A stretch of DNA of 64,000 nt, from positions 1,426,001 through 1,490,000 of the forward strand of contig NZ_CP119809.1 in assembly GCF_029338395.1 (NCBI RefSeq), read 5' to 3'. Below, piece after piece: positions 8,339 to 16,598 of the stretch (positions are counted from its first letter, which is position 1; every line of letters starts with the position of its first letter). The notes beneath the pieces were generated by a model that saw only the letters and a list, made by a program, of their open reading frames with translations, made no database searches and was not told the origin of the DNA. This DNA comes from Halorussus caseinilyticus. GTDB lineage: Archaea > Halobacteriota > Halobacteria > Halobacteriales > Haladaptataceae. Position numbers and translations under genes: made by a program.

Positions 8339-10124
8339 GACCCCCCACTACGACTACGGTACCTCCCTCTGTCCCGTCGAGGAGAGCCGGAAACTCGTCG
8401 TCGAGAACTGTCCCGAGACCGTCCGGTCGGAACTTCGCGCCGCGAACTTCGTCCGAGAGGGGAGCAAGTTCGTCAAAAAGCGCCCCAGACTGCGAACCGG
8501 GTCCGGCCGGGACGACGAACCGGACGGGCTTCAGGTCCTCACGGTCCGCGTCGTAGACGACACACTCCACGTTGAACCCGCCGACGTTGTGGGCATGGTG
8601 CGGTTGGTTCCGGGGACGAGCGTCCAAATCGAACCCAAAGTGAAGTGGGAGCACGTCGTTCAGATGTTGCTCACGGTCTACGACATCGACCGAACCCAGT
8701 CGTACTACGGCGTTCCCTTGGACGAGTTGGTCTCGGGCGGCGTCGAGTCTACCCGCATCCTCGCAATCTTGGCGATTAACTACCTCCGCGGCGTCCGGAC
8801 CGTCCGCCGGAAGGGGTTCATCCGGGACCTGAACGTCCGCCGACGGGACGGGTTCGAGGGGTTCGGTTCCGTGGACGTAGAACGGACGCTGATGAACCAC
8901 GCCTCCGGAAACCCCTCGCCCGCGTGGATAGAGACGAACGTCGAGTACGCCAACCCCGTGAACGCCGCGGTCCACATGGCCGGGAAACTCCTCCTCCGGT
9001 TGCTCCAACAGGACCGGGACGGCAACCGACATCCCCGACAGGACCTGCTCGTCTCGATGGTGCATCGGGAAGTCGAACGCATGGAGGAGATGGGAATCGA
9101 GAGCAGTCGGAAGCGAATCGGCGAGTACCGTCGCCTCTCGCTGGGCGACCTGCCGCGACAGCGCCGCTACTACCGGCGCGCGTTCCACACCGCCCAGTCG
9201 ATTCTCGCCTCGACCTTGCTCGGCCAAATCGGAGGCGGTCCCGAGGAACTGCTCGTGGACTACGCGCTCAGCATGGAAACGCTGTTCGAGGACTACTCTC
9301 AGCGAGTCCTGAAGCAGACGGTGAACTCCGTGGGCGACATCGACTACCTGAATCAGCTTTCGTCGGTGGAGTGTAAACACGAACCGTCGCTGTACCCCTT
9401 CGGACGCGACGTGAACAGCTATCACGAACCCGACCATCTCCTCTGTGACGACGGCGAGGCGCTCGCGGTGCTGGACTCGAAGTACTACCGCGAGGGCGAG
9501 AACCCGGCGACCGATTCCGGGCCTCGGTCCCGGATGTTCGCGTACGCCTACCTGACCGACACGGACCGGATGGCGTTTCTCTGTCCCCACCACCGGCCGG
9601 ACCGACTCCCGGTCCGGCAGACCGGCGGGGAAATCCGACTCGTCTCGCCGCGCGAGGACTTCACCTGCGAGGAGTACGAGAACCGCGTCTACGAGTACGT
9701 CTTCGAGACGCTGGCGCTCCGGTATCCGGAACTCCGGATATTCGAGGCCGCGACCGACGACTACCTCTGTCTCAAGGTCACGGACGAGGACCTCTCGAAG
9801 GTCCGCGACCCGAACGGGCCGTTCGGCATCAGCAATCCCGCGACGTTCGCCGACCGCATCATCTCGGCAATCACGTTCTCGTCCTACGGACCGAACAAAC
9901 CCGAGTTGGACCACCAGAGCAGATGGACGAAAGACCGAATCCGGGACGCCTGCGAGAAAACCGACGACGAGGGCCGTCGGACGTATCCCCAACACGAGAC
10001 GACCTGCGTCCCTATCTACGACCCCGACGGCAACGACGACCACGGGACGGTCACGCTCTACTTCCTCGAATCCGGCGACGAGGGCGCTTCGGTCAGCACG
10101 GAGGGACCGTGGGCGCTCATGTGA
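8331..10124 (+). CDS. McrC-like restriction nuclease subunit
   Basis: A 597-residue protein of the McrC/LlaJI group, the nuclease partner of the preceding AAA+ motor. The PD-(D/E)xK site is visible as EPD (D368) followed by VLDSKYY (D382, K384), with further acidic residues upstream near ECKHEPSLY. The region before about residue 330 probably mediates DNA binding and motor contact. McrBC systems cut DNA carrying modified cytosines at two separated sites. The protein is longer than E. coli McrC (about 350 residues), with a C-terminal extension of unknown role beyond about residue 450. It ends 4 bp from the convergent stop of the small gene at 10129. Confidence 0.88.
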   Translation: MSETPHYDYGTSLCPVEESRKLVVENCPETVRSELRAANFVREGSKFVKKRPRLRTGSGRDDEPDGLQVLTVRVVDDTLHVEPADVVGMVRLVPGTSVQIEPKVKWEHVVQMLLTVYDIDRTQSYYGVPLDELVSGGVESTRILAILAINYLRGVRTVRRKGFIRDLNVRRRDGFEGFGSVDVERTLMNHASGNPSPAWIETNVEYANPVNAAVHMAGKLLLRLLQQDRDGNRHPRQDLLVSMVHREVERMEEMGIESSRKRIGEYRRLSLGDLPRQRRYYRRAFHTAQSILASTLLGQIGGGPEELLVDYALSMETLFEDYSQRVLKQTVNSVGDIDYLNQLSSVECKHEPSLYPFGRDVNSYHEPDHLLCDDGEALAVLDSKYYREGENPATDSGPRSRMFAYAYLTDTDRMAFLCPHHRPDRLPVRQTGGEIRLVSPREDFTCEEYENRVYEYVFETLALRYPELRIFEAATDDYLCLKVTDEDLSKVRDPNGPFGISNPATFADRIISAITFSSYGPNKPELDHQSRWTKDRIRDACEKTDDEGRRTYPQHETTCVPIYDPDGNDDHGTVTLYFLESGDEGASVSTEGPWALM

Positions 10125-10128
10125 CCGC

Positions 10129-10524
10129 CTACACCCGGAACGGGACGACCAGCCAACCCGACTTCCGTCTCTTGATTCGGCGACCGAAAATCGGTTCCAG
10201 CGAGTGAAACTCGCCGTCGACTTCCACGTCGAAGGTGTCACCGGCACCTTGGACATCGCCGCCGACGACGAACTGAATCGCCGGAAGCGGGCGTTGACTG
10301 TTGAGGTAGTCCATCTCCCGACGCATCGTCGAGACGAGTCGGTCCCGGCGGTCCTCCTCGCCCGTGAGGACTTCTTCGAGACCGGTCACGCAGATTTCGT
10401 CGGGGAGGTCCCGACTCTCCAACTTGGAGACGAACTCGTCTACGGGCACCCTGTAGTCGGCCGACTCCCACTCGTCGACGACGACGACGTTGTACATCCC
10501 GGCTACCGCGTCGGTGTCACTCAT
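10129..10524 (-). CDS. Small unknown protein of the DUF499/DUF1156 operon
   Basis: A 131-residue soluble acidic protein (begins MSDTDAVAGMYNVVVVDEW) that I do not recognise. It has an alternating beta-rich pattern near residues 11-16 and 80-95 and a basic patch IKRRKSGW near its end, with no cysteine cluster or membrane segment. It starts 35 bp after methyltransferase 2 on the same strand, so it is probably the last gene of the DUF499-methyltransferase operon. Short accessory proteins such as DUF3780 are known beside DUF499/DUF1156 genes; whether this belongs to that family cannot be decided here. Confidence 0.75.
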   Translation of the reverse strand: MSDTDAVAGMYNVVVVDEWESADYRVPVDEFVSKLESRDLPDEICVTGLEEVLTGEEDRRDRLVSTMRREMDYLNSQRPLPAIQFVVGGDVQGAGDTFDVEVDGEFHSLEPIFGRRIKRRKSGWLVVPFRV

Positions 10525-10559
10525 GTCAGTCGGGACGACTCACCGGAGGGTGAAATACG

Positions 10560-13184
10560 TTAGTCCCGGAAGAGGTTCCGGTACTCCTCGTCGCCGGTAC
10601 GCTCGGCGAGGTCGGTCGCAACGTCGATTAGCTCCCCCGTCACCTCGATGTCGCGGCGTTCGTCTATCGGTTCGGTCCTCCGGTCGGCGTCGTAGCGCAG
10701 GAGTTGGACCAGTCCGAGCGCCGACAACTCGTCGCGGGCCTTCCCGCGGAGGTACGAGAGGCGTTCGTCGTCGTCCCACCGGGTCAGTCGAAAGCCGTCG
10801 TCGGCGTCGAACAGCGCCCGGTCGCGGAGGTCCTCGGGGTCGATTTCCGTCCCGCGACAGAGGCGGGTCACGTCCTCGCGCGTGGGGCGGTCCATCGCCG
10901 AGAGTTGGAGGTAGATGTCGTCGGGCGAGACGTTCCCGGCCACGATGTCGTACATCTCGCCGACGACTTCGCCGACGGTCATGACCGACCCGTCGCGGTG
11001 GACTTTCGCGTGGTGTTTGGAGTACTCCCGGAAGCATCGGCCGAGTTCCACGACGCCGATGTCGCCCTCCGAGAGGGTCTGGCCCTCCCGAATCTCGTCT
11101 CGCGCTCGCTTGGCGGCGAGGTGCATCCGTCGTCGAAGCGACGACCAGCTAATCGGTTCGCGGTCCGCGGCGGGTCGGGCGACGACGACGACGCTAAAGC
11201 TGAGTTCGTCGCCCATCACGAAGTCGCTGAGGTTCGCCGAAATCGGGTACGTCGCGGTCACGTCGAATCCCTCCTCGCAGAGCGACCCGAGCAGACTCGC
11301 CCACGACTCCGTTCCGGTGTGTCGGTAGGTGAACGCGAGAACGCCGTCGTCTTTCAACACGTCGCGTATCTTCGAGAACGCTTCGCCGAGTTCCGACTCG
11401 AAGTCGGCGGCGTCCTTGCCGACGGCCGGATTCTCCACGATGCTCTCCTCGCGGGGCGTCGTCTCGGACTCGAAGCAGGGGTACTCGTCGGCCAGAAGCA
11501 GTCGTTGCCAGACGTAAAAGAAGTCCGACACCTCCGAGTAGACGACGTTGTCGTAGTGGGGCGGGTCGGTGATGACCGCGTCGTACTCCGAGTCGAGGGC
11601 AACGTCCCGAACGTCGCCCTGATGGAGCGTGTACTCCCCGCCGACTGGCTTGTCGAAGGGGTCGGTCCGTGCGAGTTCCCCGTCTTCGAGGTGGCGCTCC
11701 GAGGGACTGTCGGCGAACTCGACCGCCTTGCGGATTTTCTCCCACGTGTTCTCGAAGGTGCCCCGTCCCGCGCGCGTCCCCCAGACGTTGTTCTCGGCGT
11801 ACTCGACTCGGGGAGTGAACGAGTTGCGCCGGAAGATGCCCTCGATTTTCGTCCCGGTGACGTTGTAGAGCGCGAAGTCGTTCTGAAACATGAGCGAGTC
11901 GCTGAACGCGACGAGCAGGTACTCCCGAATCGTCCGGTCGTCCACGTCGTCTATCGCCGAGAGCAACGTCGAGAGACAGTAGAGTTGCCGGTCGTTGAAC
12001 ATGTCTCGCCACGTCTCGTACCCGTGACTGAACACGTCGTTGCCGTTTATCGAGGACGACGCGGTAATCGCTCCCTCCGGGATGTCGCCGCGGGGCGCGT
12101 ACTCGTCCAAGTCGTCGGCGGAGTGCCACGCCTCGCTCGCGTCGTCGAACTGGGTACGGTCTCGCTCCGTTGCGGCCTTGTACCCCTTGAACGACGACCG
12201 GTCTCCGCCTTCGTCCTCGCAGTCGGTGCAGTAGTATTCGACGGCGTAGAGGTCCGCCGAATAGGATTGCCCGTCGGCGATGGCGTCCACGAGTGGATAC
12301 TTCAGGCCGCAGGAGGGACACCCGTAGTTGCCCCCGCGCGTCACCGGGCCGTTCGCGGGGACGAACTCGTGGCCGCACTCCGAACAGGTCGAGTCGGTCC
12401 GGTAGTCGTCGGTCAGGAAGACCGACTCGCAGTCGGGACAGAAGACGTTGTACCGGTCGTCGTTCTCGTAGCGTCCCGCCGCGACCCGGTAGTCCTTGAA
12501 GAGTCGAATCGTCTCGCCACAGGAGGTGCAGTCTAGCTTCCGCACCCAGAAGGCGTACATCACGTCTGCGACGTGGCCGTCGTCGTGCGGGCAGGCCGTC
12601 TCGTACTGCGAGCGGAGTTCCTCGGCCACCGACGCTCGAACCTCCTCGAAGGCCTGTTGGAGGTCCTCAACGTCGATTCGGTGGGCTTCGAGCGCTTTCT
12701 TGGTGACGAACCACGAGACGGGATTGAGGTCGATGCCCGTCACGTCCGCGTCGAAACGGACCGCCTCCAAGAGACTCGTCCCGCCGCCTGCGAAGGGGTC
12801 GAGGACGCTCTTTCCTTCGACGCGAACGTCCTTCGCGTAGAGGTCCCAGAGGGCGTCGGGGTCTGTCAGACTCACCGAGTCGAGCAACTGGCCGATGTCG
12901 TCGCCAGCGGAGTCGGCCGAGTCGTCGCCGAAGTCCGAGAGGTCCACGTCCTCGCCGCCCGGTTCGCGGACTTCGACCGTCTCGGGGTCGTCTACCAGCG
13001 AGTAGAGCGAAATCGCCCTGAAGACGCTCCCGAGTCGTCTGGCCCACCACTTGTGGATGGTGGACAGGGGCCGGTAGTGGAGTTTCGCCCGGCCCTCGCG
13101 GTCCGCGAGGTCGTTTACCTGCTCGACGGGGAATCCCCGTTCTATCGGGAGTCGCTCCCGCGAGTCGGGGTCGGAGTCAGACAT
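10560..13184 (-). CDS. DUF1156-type Zn-ribbon DNA methyltransferase (copy 2), DPPH variant
   Basis: An 874-residue paralogue of the other two methyltransferases, but clearly more divergent. The DUF1156 signature STIHKWWARRLG is near residue 46, DPFAGGG at 129-135, and the Zn-ribbon cysteine pairs between about 219 and 322 are retained. Motif IV reads DPPHYDN (540-546) where copies 1 and 3 have DPPYYDN, so the aromatic residue that normally stacks on the flipped base is His. The enzyme could have altered activity or serve as a DNA-binding partner. The gene starts 39 bp after the DUF499 ATPase gene, so the two should be co-expressed, and it is followed by the small unknown gene. Confidence 0.92.
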   Translation of the reverse strand: MSDSDPDSRERLPIERGFPVEQVNDLADREGRAKLHYRPLSTIHKWWARRLGSVFRAISLYSLVDDPETVEVREPGGEDVDLSDFGDDSADSAGDDIGQLLDSVSLTDPDALWDLYAKDVRVEGKSVLDPFAGGGTSLLEAVRFDADVTGIDLNPVSWFVTKKALEAHRIDVEDLQQAFEEVRASVAEELRSQYETACPHDDGHVADVMYAFWVRKLDCTSCGETIRLFKDYRVAAGRYENDDRYNVFCPDCESVFLTDDYRTDSTCSECGHEFVPANGPVTRGGNYGCPSCGLKYPLVDAIADGQSYSADLYAVEYYCTDCEDEGGDRSSFKGYKAATERDRTQFDDASEAWHSADDLDEYAPRGDIPEGAITASSSINGNDVFSHGYETWRDMFNDRQLYCLSTLLSAIDDVDDRTIREYLLVAFSDSLMFQNDFALYNVTGTKIEGIFRRNSFTPRVEYAENNVWGTRAGRGTFENTWEKIRKAVEFADSPSERHLEDGELARTDPFDKPVGGEYTLHQGDVRDVALDSEYDAVITDPPHYDNVVYSEVSDFFYVWQRLLLADEYPCFESETTPREESIVENPAVGKDAADFESELGEAFSKIRDVLKDDGVLAFTYRHTGTESWASLLGSLCEEGFDVTATYPISANLSDFVMGDELSFSVVVVARPAADREPISWSSLRRRMHLAAKRARDEIREGQTLSEGDIGVVELGRCFREYSKHHAKVHRDGSVMTVGEVVGEMYDIVAGNVSPDDIYLQLSAMDRPTREDVTRLCRGTEIDPEDLRDRALFDADDGFRLTRWDDDERLSYLRGKARDELSALGLVQLLRYDADRRTEPIDERRDIEVTGELIDVATDLAERTGDEEYRNLFRD

Positions 13185-13223
13185 GGGTGGCAGTCGTCCC
13201 GTCCTCGTATTTGAACGTACGTA

Positions 13224-16200
13224 TCATTCGAACTGGACCGTCGCGTCGATGTTCGTGGCCGACTCGGGGACGTTCTCCAAGATGTCGGCGACGACTTCGT
13301 GGGACTGGCCCAGTTCGAGTTGGAGGACGGTCTGGGCCTGTTGGAACTCGCCGACTCCTTGGAGTCGGCCGGGTGCCGCGCCGTCGCCGTTCGTGGTGAA
13401 CGACAGCGACCCGTAGGAGACCGACCCGGACTCGTGGGACTCCTGCCACTCCTCGCGCATCTCCGAGGCGCTGTCGCCCTCGTACTCGAAGGTCCACCCC
13501 TCTTCGGGCGGGACGCGGAAGCCAGCGCCGGGGAACCAGTCGCCGGGGTCGTCGGACCCGGTGGCACCGACGACGTAGTGGGGACGCTCCTCGCCGAGGT
13601 TGGCGAGCAGGAAGTGTTCGACCGCGGCCTCGGACTGGTCGGGCGCACACTCGCGCCGAACCGACTGGACCTGAAACGTCTCTTCCTCGTCGAGTTCGCC
13701 GACGAAATTCAGGATGCTGTCGCCGACATCGCCGGGCACCATCGGCGCGACGACGACCGAGGTGGGGTCGCGGTCGCCGAGGGTGCCCACGTAGTCGCCG
13801 CCGGTCTTGAGCCTGTAGCCCTCCGAGAGGAGCGAACTTACCGCGGTGCGGAACGCGGCGGCGGTGTCGTCCTGCGGGAGATGGGTCTCGGTGTCGTTGC
13901 GAATCGTCGTGAGGACCTGACTCGTATCCGCCTCGCCCGCGGCCTCAATCGTCTCCTCGATTCGAGTGCGGACTTCGGTCGGACCAATCGTCTCGGCGTC
14001 CGAAACGTCCCGGAGGGTCGCGTCCGACCGCACCTTGTCGAGGATTTCGTTGCCGCTGACCAAGACGTAGTGGTCGTCGTTGGTCAGTCGCCCGGCGGCC
14101 ATCTTCACGGCGTCCTCGGGGTCTTGGTCGTGAACCCACACGTCGGTCCGCTGGCGGAGGTCGAGTTCGAACGTCGCCAAATCGACTTCCTTGGTCCCCT
14201 CACCGAACCGCCCGCGGAGTTCGGAGACGACTTCCTCGGTAGACCACTTCTCGACTTCGCTCTCCAAGGCGAGTACCGTGTCCCGACTCAGACCGCGAAG
14301 GTCGTCGGTGAAACCGCTCCCGTCGTGTGCGAGGAGGGGTTCGTCCTCCAGTCCGTCCTCGACGGCGTTGACGACTGCGCGGGCGCTTCCGGGGATGGGG
14401 TAGGTCGGTTCCATCAGGAACTGCTCGTAGATTTCGTCTATCGTCGTCTCCGAGCGACTGTCGAGTCGGTCGCTGACGAGACCCCAGACGTGACGCTGAA
14501 GGTCGAAGGGGTCGGCCTCCACCGCGGCGGCGACGTTGCTGGCGTCCAAGACGGGTTCGGCGGCGACGAAGTTCGTCAGCGACATCTCCGCCGCGTAGTC
14601 GAACTCGTTGAGCAAGTCGTCGCCGTCGATGATTTCGCCGTAGGCGCTCTCCAAGCGTTCGAGCAGGTCGTCCTCGTAGTCGTCGTGCAACTCGTCTATC
14701 CTGTCGCGGATTTCCTCGGCCAAGTTCTCGTCTCTCCCGCGGATTTCCGCGCCGATGACCTCCTTGGCCTTCCCGAGGAACTTCTCCTGTTGGGACGACT
14801 GGGAGATGGTCTTGCCGTTCCTCGGTTGGACGAAGACGAGGGTGTTTCGCCACTGGCGGCCAGCGGGTTGGTTCTTGATGACCTCCGCGACGCTATCTTG
14901 GTCCCACGGGCCGTTTTTCACGACGGTCTTGACGTTCTGGCTGTCGGGGACGCTCTCCAGTTCGCCCTCGACGTTGAACCCGACGGCGTGTGCGCCCGCA
15001 CCGAACAGTTTCTCGACGGTTTCGCCGACGAGCGCCATCGCGTCCTCGTCGGGCACGTCGCGGGCGGCGTTCTTCACGAGCGACCGGGGATTCTCGTCCT
15101 CGCGGATGACGTAGCGGTCGTCCGAGCGCCAGAGGTGATACACCTCGCCCTGCAGTCGTTCGAGGTCCACCACGATGTCGTTGATTCGGTCGCCAGCGTG
15201 GTAGGTTCCGAGTACGATGTCGGAGGTGGTCGCGCCCTCCGCGAGTCCGGGGGTCAGCGAGTAGACGAGGACGGTACTCAGGATGGGGCGACCGTAGGTG
15301 ATGTCGGCGTCGGCGAGGCGTTCCCGGATGTCGTCGTAACACCGGTCGGGCCGGGAGTGTTCGACGTTGATTCGGGTGAGTTCGTCGTTGTACTCGACCG
15401 CATCGACTTCGCCGTGGGTCAGCAGGTCGGTGTCTCGGTACTTGTCCACGAGAACTTTGGCGAAGAGATAGAGCATCCCGCGAGTGGCCCCGGACTCGGT
15501 TTCGGCGAAGTAGCGGGTCTTCAGCGAGTCGATGAGGACGGGGTGGAACGGGTAGGTGTCGTACATCTCCTCTCGGAGTCCGTCGGGGAGGTCCACGTAG
15601 TCGGTGTCGGCGTAGGCCTCGACGTAGCGGTCGACCAGCGCGCGCATCGCCGACGGGTCGTCCACCGAATCGACCAATCGGTGGCGCAGTACCTCCCGAA
15701 TATCGACCTGATTGGACATGTTGACCTGCACGCGTTCGGGTTCGCGCGAGAGGATGTCGTGAACGTCCGACCCCTCGCGGAGAACCGAGACGAACGCGAA
15801 CAGGTCTGTGGTCGGCCGAGAAGTCGTCTCGAAAAGCGCCTGTAGGAACCCCCGGTTTGCGTCCTTGCGCCGACCGGACAGCGACCCGAACCAGTCTTCC
15901 AGTTCGTCCATGAAGAACGCGACGGTCCGGTCGCCGACCGCTTCCTGAATCACGTCGATGGAGGGATAGCCGCCGTCCTCGTCGTAGCGTTCCTCGTCGG
16001 GTTCGTAGTCCAAGCGCTCGAACAGCGGTTCCCAGAGGTACTCGTACTGCTCTTTCTGGAGGGAGACGACGATGGGGAGGGCGTCGTCGGGGAGCGCATC
16101 GCCCAGACCCTCGATACGGCCGTCTGCCCAGTCTCCGACGACGCCGGGCGACCGGAAGCAGTGGTAGAGCGCCACCATCTGGTGGGACTTCCCGGTGCCG

Positions 16201-16460
16201 TAGGGACCGTACATCTCGTGGAGGCGGTTGTGGTCCTCCCCCCGGAGGGTGTCCCGAAGTCGCTTCAGCGAGTCCTCCAACCCCCCGGTCAGAAGCGTGC
16301 GGCCGAAGAATCGCTCGGCGTCGGACTCCAAGGTGTCGGCGTCGCTATCGACATCGTAGAGGCGAATCTGGCCCTTGACGAGGCTATCGCCCTCGGTGAG
16401 TTCCGGACTGAGCGTCAGCACGTCGTCGATTGTAGTATCGAGAGTTCCGTCGGCACCCAT
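13224..16460 (-). CDS. DUF499-type large P-loop ATPase (BrxC/PglY-like)
   Basis: A 1078-residue ATPase with Walker A GPYGTGKS at 85-92 and Walker B FFMDELEDW (acidic pair D185-E186). Its size, early P-loop and partnership with DUF1156 methylases fit the DUF499/COG1483 group, related in layout to BrxC/PglY of BREX systems. These ATPases are thought to act as the motor or sensor of a modification-based defence complex; the exact role is unknown. The C-terminal part alternates helical DNA-binding-like segments, and the last about 200 residues are Gly/Ser/acid-rich beta. It heads the operon that continues into methyltransferase 2. A minus-strand TATA-like stretch (ttcataag, near 16490) precedes the ATG at 16460. 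Confidence 0.88.
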   Translation of the reverse strand: MGADGTLDTTIDDVLTLSPELTEGDSLVKGQIRLYDVDSDADTLESDAERFFGRTLLTGGLEDSLKRLRDTLRGEDHNRLHEMYGPYGTGKSHQMVALYHCFRSPGVVGDWADGRIEGLGDALPDDALPIVVSLQKEQYEYLWEPLFERLDYEPDEERYDEDGGYPSIDVIQEAVGDRTVAFFMDELEDWFGSLSGRRKDANRGFLQALFETTSRPTTDLFAFVSVLREGSDVHDILSREPERVQVNMSNQVDIREVLRHRLVDSVDDPSAMRALVDRYVEAYADTDYVDLPDGLREEMYDTYPFHPVLIDSLKTRYFAETESGATRGMLYLFAKVLVDKYRDTDLLTHGEVDAVEYNDELTRINVEHSRPDRCYDDIRERLADADITYGRPILSTVLVYSLTPGLAEGATTSDIVLGTYHAGDRINDIVVDLERLQGEVYHLWRSDDRYVIREDENPRSLVKNAARDVPDEDAMALVGETVEKLFGAGAHAVGFNVEGELESVPDSQNVKTVVKNGPWDQDSVAEVIKNQPAGRQWRNTLVFVQPRNGKTISQSSQQEKFLGKAKEVIGAEIRGRDENLAEEIRDRIDELHDDYEDDLLERLESAYGEIIDGDDLLNEFDYAAEMSLTNFVAAEPVLDASNVAAAVEADPFDLQRHVWGLVSDRLDSRSETTIDEIYEQFLMEPTYPIPGSARAVVNAVEDGLEDEPLLAHDGSGFTDDLRGLSRDTVLALESEVEKWSTEEVVSELRGRFGEGTKEVDLATFELDLRQRTDVWVHDQDPEDAVKMAAGRLTNDDHYVLVSGNEILDKVRSDATLRDVSDAETIGPTEVRTRIEETIEAAGEADTSQVLTTIRNDTETHLPQDDTAAAFRTAVSSLLSEGYRLKTGGDYVGTLGDRDPTSVVVAPMVPGDVGDSILNFVGELDEEETFQVQSVRRECAPDQSEAAVEHFLLANLGEERPHYVVGATGSDDPGDWFPGAGFRVPPEEGWTFEYEGDSASEMREEWQESHESGSVSYGSLSFTTNGDGAAPGRLQGVGEFQQAQTVLQLELGQSHEVVADILENVPESATNIDATVQFE

Positions 16461-16598
16461 GTATGACCGACACCACGAACCGGTCGCTTATGAAACTGCA
16501 TATTCAACCGAGCGTCCCCGGAGAGTACTCGGAGTTTCGGACGTGAGAATTTCGCTTCGCCGAGATTAGCGGCGCGACGCGCGCGACTCCCGACGCCC

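Noticed and set aside
8322-10256. Long minus-strand frame (644 residues) opposite the McrC-like gene
   Set aside because: Antisense shadow of a recognised gene; Val/Arg/Leu-rich with no domain, caused by codon bias in GC-rich DNA.
13299-15845. Plus-strand frame of 848 residues inside the DUF499 gene
   Set aside because: Fully antisense to a gene with clear Walker motifs; composition unlike halophilic proteins.
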